Assembly: GCA_014384345.1 (NCBI GenBank)
Contig: JACNGB010000030.1
Location: 1 to 58,697 of the forward strand
Direction: 5' to 3'
DNA: 58,697 bases
Origin: Candidatus Thioglobus pontius
GTDB taxonomy: Bacteria; Pseudomonadota; Gammaproteobacteria; PS1; Pseudothioglobaceae
This document shows positions 49,291 to 58,617 of the stretch, in pieces. The first letter of the stretch is position 1, and every line of letters begins with the position of its first letter. The notes under the pieces were generated by a model. That model was not told where the DNA came from, did no database searches, and worked only from the letters and a program-made list of their open reading frames with translations. The position numbers and the translations under genes are program-made.

Positions 49291-51636
49291 CTAGGCAGTT
49301 AAGCTGGCAAATAGCAACGGCAACTGCTCAGGCAATTTTTCAACATTATCTATAACGGTATAGTTATTTTCACCAAAAATTCGCTTAACGTAAGCATCGG
49401 CATGCGGATCAAGTGTTAAGCAATACGTTAGTACGCCGGTTGAATATAACTCTTCAACCGCTTTTTTGGTATCAAAACGCAAATGCTGCGGATCTGTCTC
49501 ATCAATATCTGCCGGCTCTCCATCAGTAACCAGCAAGACTAACTTTCGCTTTTCTTGTTGTTTATGAAGATGCGCCCCCGCATGGCGTAATGCTGCACCC
49601 ATTCGAGTCGACAAACCGCCCTTCATGCCCGCCAAACGAGATTTTGCCTCATCATCAAAATGTTGATTAAAGTCTTTAAAACGGAAATATTGCACATCAT
49701 GACGACCATCCGATGCAAAGCCGTGAAGTGCGAACGGATCGCCAATGCCTTCAATCGCTGTCGACACCAAAGTTGCCGCCTCACGTGTTAATTGTAGAAT
49801 TGTTTTATCAGAATCTCCCACCGTTTCATTGGTTGATTCAGATAAATCCATTAACACAACAACCGATAAATCTCTGGTGTTTAGCACGTTACGCATAGTG
49901 ATACGTGGATTAGGCTGTTCACCCATACGAATAGCAATCATCGCATCAATAGCTGCATTAATATCAACCTCATCACCATCTTCCATACCACGTTGACGCT
50001 GAACACCAGCTGGAGAGAGTAAATCAATAATTTGGCGAATCCTATGGGCAATTGGCTTATGCTCTAATAAAATCTCATCAATATCTTCCGGGTTTCCTTT
50101 TGTGGCACGTCGCTCATAAATTGTTGCCCAGTCTGGACGATGGAGTTGAATTTGATAATCCCATTCATGATAATGATAAGGATCTGAAATTGGCTCCTTA
50201 CCCCATTCGTCATTAAATGATCTGGCGGTGTCTGTTAAGTCATCTTCATAAAAACGCATAACATCCTTACAAGTCCAAACTTCTTGAGCGTCGTCACCGG
50301 CTAGCTCGCAATCTACTTCATGTGCCATCATTAAAGGGCTTACCTCATAGCGCACTTGCTGCTGACTAGCAGCCATGTATTCAATGCCCATATCCCAGTT
50401 AATATCTTCATAATGCCAAATGATTCGATTATCATCACGATAGTCAATACGATAACGCTCTAGAATTCTGAGACTAGGAATTTCTTTTCGACCCTCAAAA
50501 ATATTGTAAAGCTCAATGCCCATTAGCCAAGAAAAATTATTATCATCTTGGTTGGCTTCAATTTCTGCATGGAATTTAGCAGCAAAATCATTTAACTGTT
50601 CATCATTGCCTTTAGCCTTTGAATCTAACAACTGCAAAGCAAAGTCCTCTAGGATTCCCATGGTTTTATGCTCGGCAGGCTCTTCATGCTGCAAAATCAT
50701 TAATGAATGCCATATCTTTTTCAGACCTGGAAAGTCATTAATGGCTTTATATTCAACTCGAGCATCCTCAAGAAGGCCAATAAAAAACATTTGTGCAGGA
50801 CTAAGCTGCTCTGCAGACATTGATTTATTGGTATACATCATGTGTGCGGCCATATGGGCTACAGTTGCACGATAAACCTCCAAACCTTTAACACCTTCAA
50901 CATCATCTAGCGCGTCTGGCACATAGATAATACGATCTTCAATATAAGGCCTAAAATCAGCATAATCAGCACCTGTAGGTCGAATAAAGAAGTCACGACC
51001 CCATAAAGCGCGCAAATAGAAGTTTAACTTGCGCTGTACTCTAGCAAACAAAACACCGCGACGCTCTTTTTCAAGCATGGCGCGTGAATCTGCTGAATCT
51101 AGTGAGAAATAAGAGGTTAGATTTTTAAAATCACGACGATAAGCTTTGGCACCAAATTGAGCCCAACGACGCAAACCACTTAAGGTTAATTTGGATAACA
51201 GTTCGTCAATATTAAGCAACATTGGACGAATACCTCTAGCAGCAGTAGAGGCCAACTGATGGATTAAAGTTAAATAGCCACGCACTAATTGGGCATCACC
51301 CAAACGTCTTGAAACCACTGGAAGTGTTGATAATAGTAAAGAAATAACCTCACCAGAGGTTAGGGATGAGGCTTTCATAGCAGCAGTAACACAATCAGGA
51401 ATAATATCCTCACCGCATTCTTTTGTAATTTGAGGCATCACTTCAAGATAGGTGATAACCAAATCGTTGCCTCTGCCCAAGCCACATAAAGACTTGGCAC
51501 CATCTAAATAATCTTTCAGCCCTGCAGGCGAAATAACACGTGCCGCATCAGCAAAAGTTGCATCTAGAACATCTCTTACCTCGGGGGCAATTTTTTCTAA
51601 AAATTCAGAATATTCTTCAAGAAGTATTGCTGACAT
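49291..51636 (-). CDS. cbbO: RuBisCO activase adaptor CbbO (VWA domain), copy 1
   Basis: 781 residues. The C-terminal von Willebrand A domain carries the MIDAS motif DLSES, later Thr and Asp (TDGEPADID). The long N-terminal helical part is typical of CbbO. CbbO binds the CbbQ ring and couples it to RuBisCO to remove inhibitory sugar phosphates. It is 84 bp after cbbQ1; that gap contains a hairpin (51686-51709). Confidence 0.9.
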   Translation of the reverse strand: MSAILLEEYSEFLEKIAPEVRDVLDATFADAARVISPAGLKDYLDGAKSLCGLGRGNDLVITYLEVMPQITKECGEDIIPDCVTAAMKASSLTSGEVISLLLSTLPVVSRRLGDAQLVRGYLTLIHQLASTAARGIRPMLLNIDELLSKLTLSGLRRWAQFGAKAYRRDFKNLTSYFSLDSADSRAMLEKERRGVLFARVQRKLNFYLRALWGRDFFIRPTGADYADFRPYIEDRIIYVPDALDDVEGVKGLEVYRATVAHMAAHMMYTNKSMSAEQLSPAQMFFIGLLEDARVEYKAINDFPGLKKIWHSLMILQHEEPAEHKTMGILEDFALQLLDSKAKGNDEQLNDFAAKFHAEIEANQDDNNFSWLMGIELYNIFEGRKEIPSLRILERYRIDYRDDNRIIWHYEDINWDMGIEYMAASQQQVRYEVSPLMMAHEVDCELAGDDAQEVWTCKDVMRFYEDDLTDTARSFNDEWGKEPISDPYHYHEWDYQIQLHRPDWATIYERRATKGNPEDIDEILLEHKPIAHRIRQIIDLLSPAGVQRQRGMEDGDEVDINAAIDAMIAIRMGEQPNPRITMRNVLNTRDLSVVVLMDLSESTNETVGDSDKTILQLTREAATLVSTAIEGIGDPFALHGFASDGRHDVQYFRFKDFNQHFDDEAKSRLAGMKGGLSTRMGAALRHAGAHLHKQQEKRKLVLLVTDGEPADIDETDPQHLRFDTKKAVEELYSTGVLTYCLTLDPHADAYVKRIFGENNYTVIDNVEKLPEQLPLLFASLTA

Positions 51637-51685
51637 AACAAAAATACCTTAATTTGAGTTCAATCAATAAACTAGCAACTTAAAA

Positions 51686-51709
51686 AATGCTTAAAAAACA
51701 TTAAGCATT
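51686..51709 (-). other. Hairpin between cbbQ1 and cbbO1
   Basis: AATGCTT, 10-nt loop, AAGCATT. Without a U tract it is more likely an mRNA processing or stability element, allowing different levels of CbbQ and CbbO from one message. Confidence 0.35.
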
Positions 51710-51720
51710 CATACCAAAAT

Positions 51721-52536
51721 TTAACCTAAAAACGTTTGCACTGCAGCTTGCAATGTATCACGCATATCAGGATCATCTGTTAATGGTGTAATCATAGTCA
51801 TGCTACATGCAGCTTCAGCGTTAACGCCTTGAGCAATAAGTTGACCAGCATATACCAATAAACGAGTAGAAATACCTTCATCAAGTCCGTGGCCTTTAAG
51901 ATTTCTAGCACGATGTGCAATTTGCACTAACTTTTCTGCAGTTTGAATATCAACACCTGACTCCTTAGAAACAATTGCCACTTCCAATTCAGTTTCTGGA
52001 TAGTCAAAATCCATGCCGCCAAAACGCTGCTTAGTAGATTGCTTAAGATCTTTCATTAGACTCTGGTAGCCAGGGTTGTAAGAAATAACCAATTGAAAAT
52101 CAGGGTGTGCCTGAATAATTTCACCCTTTTTATCAAGTGGTAAAGAGCGACGGTGATCTGTTAACGGATGAATTACAACAGTTGTATCTTGGCGCGCTTC
52201 AACAATCTCGTCCAAGTAACAAATTGCACCAATACGAGCCGCTGTTGTTAGAGGACCATCTTGCCATTTAGTGCCATCTTTATCCAAAAGAAAACGACCA
52301 ACCAAATCAGAGGCTGTCATATCTTCATTACAAGCTACAGTAATTAACGGCTTGCCAAGTTTCCAAGCCATATGTTCAACAAAACGCGATTTACCACAAC
52401 CTGTCGGACCTTTAATCATCATTGGCATACGAACATCGTAAGCTGATTCGTATAATTCTATTTCATCATCAATAGCCTCATAGTATGGCTCATCATTGAT
52501 AATATATTGTTTTGGATCTACTGTTGTATTAGACAT
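51721..52536 (-). CDS. cbbQ: RuBisCO activase AAA+ ATPase CbbQ, copy 1
   Basis: 271 residues, MoxR-type AAA+ protein. Walker A is GPTGCGKSRF and Walker B is CYLDEIVEA. CbbQ forms a hexameric ring that, with CbbO, remodels inhibited RuBisCO using ATP. The spacing from the preceding ORF is 17 bp. It is closely similar to the second copy at 57808-58617. Confidence 0.93.
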   Translation of the reverse strand: MSNTTVDPKQYIINDEPYYEAIDDEIELYESAYDVRMPMMIKGPTGCGKSRFVEHMAWKLGKPLITVACNEDMTASDLVGRFLLDKDGTKWQDGPLTTAARIGAICYLDEIVEARQDTTVVIHPLTDHRRSLPLDKKGEIIQAHPDFQLVISYNPGYQSLMKDLKQSTKQRFGGMDFDYPETELEVAIVSKESGVDIQTAEKLVQIAHRARNLKGHGLDEGISTRLLVYAGQLIAQGVNAEAACSMTMITPLTDDPDMRDTLQAAVQTFLG

Positions 52537-52553
52537 ATTCTACTCCACTTATA

Positions 52554-52868
52554 TTATTCATCTTCATCGTCTGTTTCACGCTCACCCGACCAGCCTGATT
52601 CTTTGGCACACTGAATGGCATGATCATGTATCCTAGAATGACGCTCGGCCAATTCTGGCGGCAAATAACTCACCATACAGCCATATTTATCCCACTCGGC
52701 ATTAACCTTTTGCAATAAAGCATCAATCCCAGCTAAATTCCAACCCTCACAAGTTTCAGACTCATCTAACAGCCCAAAAACCCAAGCATCTCTAATCACT
52801 TTACCAATGGTGGTCATGCCGCCATTGATTTCATTATTGATACCAACATATGTATTCGGTTTATTCAT
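52554..52868 (-). CDS. Small acidic protein between cbbS and cbbQ, unknown
   Basis: 104 residues, soluble, with a very acidic C-terminus (ETDDEDE). Central block NLAGIDALLQKVNAEWDKYGC is probably helical. I recognise no family. No strong Shine-Dalgarno is seen at the chosen ATG; a later Met (residue 18) is possible. It sits between the cbbLS terminator and cbbQ1, so it likely belongs to the activase operon. Confidence 0.6.
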   Translation of the reverse strand: MNKPNTYVGINNEINGGMTTIGKVIRDAWVFGLLDESETCEGWNLAGIDALLQKVNAEWDKYGCMVSYLPPELAERHSRIHDHAIQCAKESGWSGERETDDEDE

Positions 52869-52886
52869 AATATTTATCTTATAAGG

Positions 52887-52929
52887 TCTTTACATAAATA
52901 AGAGTATTTAACACCTATTTATGTAAAGA
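52887..52929. repeat. 14-bp inverted repeat upstream of the activase operon
   Basis: TCTTTACATAAATA (52887-52900) and its exact complement at 52916-52929, with a 15-nt loop. It sits just after the cbbLS terminator and before the 104-residue gene, on the side where an operator or an mRNA 5' hairpin would be expected. Confidence 0.6.
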
Positions 52930-52943
52930 TCTTCCGTATTAAG

Positions 52944-52982
52944 AAAAAAAAACCCTGGCCACACCATAAGCCTAACCAGGGT
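52944..52982 (-). terminator. Rho-independent terminator of cbbLS
   Basis: ACCCTGG (52952-52958) pairs with CCAGGGT (52976-52982), and the minus strand then has a run of at least eight T. This should make cbbLS a separate, abundant transcript from the activase genes. Confidence 0.9.
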
Positions 52983-53008
52983 CTCTTAAAAAAATACTTA
53001 ACTAGCTA

Positions 53009-53356
53009 TTAAACCGTTTTACCACGGTAAATAACCATTGAAGTACCAGCACATTGCGCAAAGTTGTCAAGACCTAACAAACGAACATGATTGCCCGGAT
53101 GTGCAGTATGACAATTTTCAATTTCTTGAAGAATTGCGTCAACCTCTGTTTCACCAAACATTGGAAGTTTCCACATGTACCAGTATGAACCAGCAGCATG
53201 TTGCGGCTCAGTGTGCTCTACACTTGGGTTCCAACCCTTGTCAATGATGTATTGAACTTGTTCACGTATTTGATCTGCGTTCATTGTAGGCAGATATGAG
53301 AAAGTCTCAAATTTACGACTTTCAGCGTTACCTAAACTTGATTGATAATCTTGCAT
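53009..53356 (-). CDS. cbbS: RuBisCO small subunit (form I)
   Basis: 115 residues with the form I small-subunit pattern ([32 protein letters not shown]). It pairs with CbbL as the L8S8 enzyme. It follows cbbL by 65 bp and is followed by a strong terminator. Confidence 0.95.
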   Translation of the reverse strand: MQDYQSSLGNAESRKFETFSYLPTMNADQIREQVQYIIDKGWNPSVEHTEPQHAAGSYWYMWKLPMFGETEVDAILQEIENCHTAHPGNHVRLLGLDNFAQCAGTSMVIYRGKTV

Positions 53357-53421
53357 ATTAATGCTCCTTATATATTAGTTAGTAAACAAGGCTTTAACAC
53401 CTTGTTATTGATATTGATATT

Positions 53422-54840
53422 TTACTTGTGCGCTGCGTCAATTTTGTCAACTGTATCAAATTCAAACTTGATTTCTTTCCAAGTTTCCATTGCGATAGCA
53501 AGTTCAGGACTGTGCTTAGCTGCAGTAGTTAAGATATCTTTACCTTCTTTTTCTAGTTCACGACCAGTGTTACGCGCTTCAACACAAGCTTCAACCGCTA
53601 CACGGTTTGCTGCTGCACCTGCTGCATTACCCCATGGGTGACCCAATGTACCACCACCAAACTGTAGTACTGAATCATCGCCGAAGATATTTACTAGTGC
53701 TGGCATGTGCCATACATGAATACCACCAGAAGCTACTGGAATTACACCTGGCATTGAACCCCAATCTTGATCAAAGAAGATACCACGTGAACGATCTTCT
53801 TTAATGTATGAATCACGCATAATATCAATCCAACCTAAAGTAGCATCGCGGTCGCCTTCAAGCTTACCTACAACTGTACCTGAGTGCAAGTGATCACCAC
53901 CAGATAAACGTAAAATCTTAGTCAATACACGGAAATGGATACCGTGATGCGGATTACGATCTAATACCGCATGCATCGCACGGTGAATATGTAACAACAT
54001 ACCGTTATCTTGACACCATTGTGCTAGTTGCGTGTTAGCAGCCCAACCACCTGTAATGTAGTCATGCATAATAATTGGAGAACCAATTTCTTTAGCGTAC
54101 TCAGCACGCTTCATCATCTCATCAGAAGTCGGTGCAGTAACATTTAGGTAATGACCTTTACGCTCACCAGTTTCAGCTTCAGCTTTCTGGATAGCCTCTT
54201 GTACAAAGTCAAAACGAGCTCTCCAACGCATGAACGGCTGTGAGTTAACGTTTTCATCGTCTTTCGTGAAGTCTAAACCACCACGAAGACCTTCATAACA
54301 AGCACGACCGTAGTTCTTAGCAGATAAACCTAGCTTAGGCTTAATTGTACAACCCAATAAAGGACGACCATATTTGTTAAGAATATCGCGCTCTAGCTGG
54401 ATACCTTGTGGCGGACCATTACAAGTCATTACGTATGCAATAGGAAATCTAATGTCTTCTAGTCTAAGTGCACGTAAAGCTTTAAAGCCGAATACGTTAC
54501 CTACTAAAGAAGTCATTACGTTAACAACTGAACCTTCTTCAAATAAGTCAATCGGGTATGCAACAAATCCGTAGAAACATGTATCGTCTCCCGGAACATC
54601 TTCAATCGCATAACAACGACCCTTGTAGTGGTCAAGATCTGTTAATAGGTCTGTCCATACTGTCGTCCAAGTTCCTGTTGAAGACTCAGCAGCTACTGCT
54701 GCCGCAACTTCTTCACGCGGAACACCGTCTTGTGGTGTGATTTTAAAACATGCTAGAATATCCGTCTCTTTCGGCGTATAGTCCGGCATCCAATAAGTTT
54801 CGCGGTAATCTTTTACACCCGCATCATAAACTTTTGCCAT
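53422..54840 (-). CDS. cbbL: RuBisCO large subunit (form I, green-type IA)
   Basis: 472 residues. The active site is intact: Lys in [11 protein letters not shown], the carbamylated Lys in [14 protein letters not shown], and the [10 protein letters not shown] and [10 protein letters not shown] phosphate loops. It fixes CO2 on ribulose bisphosphate. Neighbouring CbbQ/CbbO and no carboxysome genes suggest the cytosolic IAq group. TAGGAGAAAAC precedes the start. It has a promoter close to consensus. Confidence 0.96.
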   Translation of the reverse strand: MAKVYDAGVKDYRETYWMPDYTPKETDILACFKITPQDGVPREEVAAAVAAESSTGTWTTVWTDLLTDLDHYKGRCYAIEDVPGDDTCFYGFVAYPIDLFEEGSVVNVMTSLVGNVFGFKALRALRLEDIRFPIAYVMTCNGPPQGIQLERDILNKYGRPLLGCTIKPKLGLSAKNYGRACYEGLRGGLDFTKDDENVNSQPFMRWRARFDFVQEAIQKAEAETGERKGHYLNVTAPTSDEMMKRAEYAKEIGSPIIMHDYITGGWAANTQLAQWCQDNGMLLHIHRAMHAVLDRNPHHGIHFRVLTKILRLSGGDHLHSGTVVGKLEGDRDATLGWIDIMRDSYIKEDRSRGIFFDQDWGSMPGVIPVASGGIHVWHMPALVNIFGDDSVLQFGGGTLGHPWGNAAGAAANRVAVEACVEARNTGRELEKEGKDILTTAAKHSPELAIAMETWKEIKFEFDTVDKIDAAHK

Positions 54841-54900
54841 TTTGTTTTCTCCTATTCATTAAATTGGATTCCAATTCTTTTTTGTTAAGTTGGAGTCTGA

Positions 54901-54928
54901 ATTATATGAACAATAAACAAAATGTAAA
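54901..54928 (-). promoter_or_regulatory. cbbL promoter
   Basis: TTTACA (-35, 54928-54923), a 16-bp spacer and a perfect TATAAT (-10, 54906-54901) on the minus strand, giving a start near 54894 and a 54-nt leader. Confidence 0.7.
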
Positions 54929-54945
54929 TTAATTTTTTATTAAAC

Positions 54946-54984
54946 AATAATAAGTAATTCTTATTATTAATCGAATATATTCGA
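54946..54984. promoter_or_regulatory. Two palindromes upstream of the cbbL promoter
   Basis: AATAATAAG-TAATT-CTTATTATT (54946-54968) is followed at once by the 14-bp perfect palindrome TCGAATATATTCGA (54971-54984). They begin about 18 bp above the -35 box, where a LysR-type CbbR regulator would be expected to bind; no CbbR gene is in the window. Confidence 0.5.
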
Positions 54985-55156
54985 CCTTGATACCACCTCA
55001 AACACTTGATACTAAAGTATTTTTGTCAGGTTTTATTTGCCTCAGATTTGGTCTTAATTGCTATGAAATTTACCTGCATAAACTTATAAAATTAATGGGT
55101 ATTAACTGTTGTATTTTTAAAAATTGCTTGTTTCTAAGAAAACAAAATCAATAAAT

Positions 55157-55546
55157 CTATTTTTTTTCACCTTCTTGAAAGGCATGAATTAGTGCATTGT
55201 AAATATTTTTATCATTCGCATCTAATCCATATTGATTGATTAAATCATTTATTACTGGCTTTAAAAGATAATCACTCTGTTGCTTTCTTAAGCAGTCTAA
55301 ATTAATATCATTATTATCAATACAACCTAAGGCATATCCTGTTGCATCAGTAAATGTAATCGCCTGATCCATCATGATTTCAAGCTCGTAAGTATACAAA
55401 CCTACGTTGTTGTTTTTTGCAATGGCCAGACATACAGATTGATAAAAATCCTCATGATCAATAAAGTTATCTACATTAATCAATGTAGATAATTCATAGT
55501 GTTCACCCTTGTAATCAAATTTAATTGTTGCCGTTAGCGTATTCAT
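55157..55546 (-). CDS. Unknown small protein downstream of cbbO2
   Basis: 129 residues, soluble and acidic, with a beta-strand-like N-terminus (TATIKFDYKGEHYELSTLI) and a helical C-terminus. No family recognised. Its ATG overlaps the cbbO2 stop by 1 nt (TAATG), so it is translationally coupled to the second activase pair. This is the counterpart position of the 84-residue ORF after cbbO1 but the sequences are not similar. Confidence 0.65.
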   Translation of the reverse strand: MNTLTATIKFDYKGEHYELSTLINVDNFIDHEDFYQSVCLAIAKNNNVGLYTYELEIMMDQAITFTDATGYALGCIDNNDINLDCLRKQQSDYLLKPVINDLINQYGLDANDKNIYNALIHAFQEGEKK

Positions 55547-57792
55547 TATTTGGTTAACGATAAGAACAATTGTGGCAATTCTTTTGGTAGCGATTCAATA
55601 CGATCAATGACTGAATAATGCGAACCAAAAATATCGCCAATATACTCATCTGCTCTTTTATCAAGACTGATGCAATATGGATACATACCCTTTTGCTGCA
55701 CTTCTTGTACCGCTTTATGCGCATCTTGAATTAACGCTTTAGGATCGCCCATATCGATGTCTGCAGGTTCGCCATCTGTAAGAATCAACATGAGTTTTTT
55801 ATCACTCTGTTGTAAATCTAAATAATGCGCTCCATGACGAATAGCCGCTCCCATACGTGTTGAAAATTCAGCTTTAAGGTCAGCCAAACGCGACTTAACC
55901 GTATCATCCCAATGTTCAGAATAACCCTTAATATGGTAATACATAACCTTTTGGCGTGTATCAGAATTAAACCCTGCAATAGCAAAGTTATCACCCAGCT
56001 GCTCCACCGCCCAAGCAAGTAGCGATACTGCCTCCTGAGAAAGCTCAAGAATAGTTTGACCCGAAGAGCCAACTGTTTCATTAAGAGACTCTGATAAATC
56101 CAACAATAGCAATACAGAAACACTACGAGAATCATGTTCAAAATCAACATTAATACGTGTATCAGGCTGTGAACCATTTTTAACATCAATCACACTTCTA
56201 AGAGCGATATCTAAATCCAGCTCAGCACCTTCTTCTTGGTAACGTACGCGCTTTTTACTTTGCGGTTTAAGTAGGTCTAATACTTTTTTTAATTGTTTAA
56301 CTAAAGCGGCGTTTTTATCTAGTAAGCGATCAATTTTTGATGCATCAGTATGAGAATGGAGTCTTTCATATACTGCTGCCCAATCAGGCTTATATGACTC
56401 ATACGCATAATCCCATTCGTCGTAATAATGTGGAGGAATAACTTCAATCTCCTCCTCTTCGTCGTCTTCTACTTTATTGGTATTTTGAAAAATTTCATCA
56501 TCTTCATCGAACTCTTCAATAAACAACCACATCGAACGATTGTCATCACGATAGCTAACTTCGGTGTTATCAAAATACATATCTGGCAGTGCGTCTGACA
56601 CTTGGTGTGTTTTAACCAGATACAAAATACCAAGATTTAAACTGTCTTGTGATGAGCTTTCGCCTTTAGCCATCAAAGCTTTAAACTTCTCAACAAATTC
56701 TAATAATATTGGATCTTTGTATGAATGTTTGTCGTCAATAAGTGCACGAGTTAGTACAATTGCTCTATGACGAACACAAGAGTATTTTTCGTTATCGCAA
56801 TCAGCTTCACCAGGATTTGGTATTAAGCTCATCCAGAGCTTTCTCAAACCTGGATATTCCTGGCAAGCTAAATACTCAACACGTGCATCTTCAAATACCT
56901 CAGCAAAAAATCGCTGCTGAGGTGATACATTATCAGCTACAACACGCGTTGTATATTTATGGTGTGCAACAAGGTGCGATACTAATGCCATATAACGCTT
57001 ACAAGGCGATACACCATTAAACTCGGTGTAGATGTCCGGCAGACGAATAACATCACTTTCTAAATAAGGCGCAAAATGCTCTAGCTTTTCAAAATCTGGC
57101 GAGTATGGCGCATACATAAAGCCTGTTTTCCACAAAGCCTGCTGGAAAAGATTAATTGGACGCTCTAAATCAGAAAACAATGCACCCTTTCTCTGGCGCT
57201 GAAATACCGCTTTAGAATCTGGTGTGGATAGAGAAAAATACTCCTCCTGGCGCTCAGGATGGTTTTGAAAATATCTTAAACCATAATTCACCCATTCATA
57301 AACCCCTTCGTAATCTAATTGCTCCAAGAGTAAGTGAACTTGCCCAATCAACGCCTTTAGCGAGGGGGATGTGTGTGTGTCATGAATGCCATGAATGGAA
57401 ATTGTGGTTTTCTTTAGATGATATTCGATTAGACCTAGATAATCATCTAATTGATCAGCGTTAGTATGCTCAATAACATCAATAAAGCTAATTAAGAAAG
57501 GCTCTACCGAATCTTTATTAGGCGTTCTTGAGATTTTTTGATAAGCAAAATCAGTAATTTTTTTTATCGAACCATCACCATAAAACTCACCCACCCAGGG
57601 CATCACCTTTAAAAAAGCAATTGATAATTTGTCACCTTGACCAATCTTGGCTAAAAATTCAGCACCCTGATAATATTCTTTTAACCCATGATCAGTTAGC
57701 TTATTTTCAGCCTGATCAATATTTAGAGTAAATACTTCTTGAACAGATTCAAAAGCACAATCAAGGGGTTGATGTTGAGTTGCTTCACTCAT
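55546..57792 (-). CDS. cbbO: RuBisCO activase adaptor CbbO-like, copy 2
   Basis: 748 residues, same layout as copy 1: long helical N-part and a C-terminal VWA domain with MIDAS motif DLSES and TDGEPADID. It is clearly homologous to, but well diverged from, copy 1. It has an acidic insert (KVEDDEEEEIEV). It lies 15 bp after cbbQ2. Having a second pair next to the same form I genes suggests a second client or an alternative activation mode. Confidence 0.88.
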   Translation of the reverse strand: MSEATQHQPLDCAFESVQEVFTLNIDQAENKLTDHGLKEYYQGAEFLAKIGQGDKLSIAFLKVMPWVGEFYGDGSIKKITDFAYQKISRTPNKDSVEPFLISFIDVIEHTNADQLDDYLGLIEYHLKKTTISIHGIHDTHTSPSLKALIGQVHLLLEQLDYEGVYEWVNYGLRYFQNHPERQEEYFSLSTPDSKAVFQRQRKGALFSDLERPINLFQQALWKTGFMYAPYSPDFEKLEHFAPYLESDVIRLPDIYTEFNGVSPCKRYMALVSHLVAHHKYTTRVVADNVSPQQRFFAEVFEDARVEYLACQEYPGLRKLWMSLIPNPGEADCDNEKYSCVRHRAIVLTRALIDDKHSYKDPILLEFVEKFKALMAKGESSSQDSLNLGILYLVKTHQVSDALPDMYFDNTEVSYRDDNRSMWLFIEEFDEDDEIFQNTNKVEDDEEEEIEVIPPHYYDEWDYAYESYKPDWAAVYERLHSHTDASKIDRLLDKNAALVKQLKKVLDLLKPQSKKRVRYQEEGAELDLDIALRSVIDVKNGSQPDTRINVDFEHDSRSVSVLLLLDLSESLNETVGSSGQTILELSQEAVSLLAWAVEQLGDNFAIAGFNSDTRQKVMYYHIKGYSEHWDDTVKSRLADLKAEFSTRMGAAIRHGAHYLDLQQSDKKLMLILTDGEPADIDMGDPKALIQDAHKAVQEVQQKGMYPYCISLDKRADEYIGDIFGSHYSVIDRIESLPKELPQLFLSLTK

Positions 57793-57807
57793 TTGGCTAA
57801 GCCTTGA

Positions 57808-58617
57808 TTAACCAAAAATAGCATCAATCGCACCACCCATGGTTGTGCGAACTTCATCATCATCTGTAATTGGATTAACTAAAGCCATATGACAAGCATC
57901 TTTAGCCTCAATGCCGTCAGCAATGAGTATGCCAGCATAATTAAGCAAACGTGTTGATGCACCTTCGTCAAGACCGTGGCCCACTAAGTTGCGCGTAGTT
58001 TGCGCAAGTTTAACCAATTTGTCAGCAATATCCGCATCCACACCTGACTCTTTGGCAACAATTGATGCCTCTAACTCAGCTGATGCATAATCAAAATCCA
58101 TGCCAGTGAAACGCTGCTTGGTTGATTGCTTAAGATCTTTCATCAATGACTGGTAACCTGGGTTGTATGAAATAACCAACTGAAAATCAGGATGCGCTTT
58201 AACCAGCTCACCTTTTTTATCCAACATTAATTCACGACGGTGGTCTGTTAATGAGTGAATAACCACCATGGTGTCTTGACGCGCTTCCACAACCTCATCT
58301 AAATAACAAATTGCACCGTGACGTGCAGCTAATGTTAATGGGCCGTCCACCCAACGAGTACCATTAGCATCTAATAAATAACGACCAATCAAGTCTGAAG
58401 CAGTAATATCCTCATTACATGACACAGTAATAATAGGCTTGTCTAGTTTGTGCGCCATATGCTCAATAAAACGAGACTTACCACAACCCGTTGGACCTTT
58501 AACCATGACCGGCAAGCGTGCATTGTACGCTGCAGTATATAACTCTGCTTCGTTTGATTGTGCTTCATAAAATGGCTCTGATTCAATTTTAAATTGATTG
58601 ATATCGAAATCTGACAT
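57808..58617 (-). CDS. cbbQ: RuBisCO activase AAA+ ATPase CbbQ-like, copy 2
   Basis: 269 residues, with Walker A GPTGCGKSRF and Walker B CYLDEVVEA, closely similar to CbbQ copy 1 along its full length. It is preceded by AGGATAG and heads a cbbQ2-cbbO2-orf129 operon. The window ends 80 bp upstream, so its promoter may lie beyond. Confidence 0.92.
   Translation of the reverse strand: MSDFDINQFKIESEPFYEAQSNEAELYTAAYNARLPVMVKGPTGCGKSRFIEHMAHKLDKPIITVSCNEDITASDLIGRYLLDANGTRWVDGPLTLAARHGAICYLDEVVEARQDTMVVIHSLTDHRRELMLDKKGELVKAHPDFQLVISYNPGYQSLMKDLKQSTKQRFTGMDFDYASAELEASIVAKESGVDADIADKLVKLAQTTRNLVGHGLDEGASTRLLNYAGILIADGIEAKDACHMALVNPITDDDEVRTTMGGAIDAIFG

Larger units (their letters stand above)
54841..55156. 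other. 316-bp regulatory region upstream of cbbL
   Basis: It holds, from the cbbL side: the Shine-Dalgarno, the inverted repeat AATTGG-ATT-CCAATT (54864-54878) in the untranslated leader, the promoter (54901-54928) and two palindromes (54946-54984). No small gene is evident in the rest of the AT-rich stretch. Confidence 0.6.
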
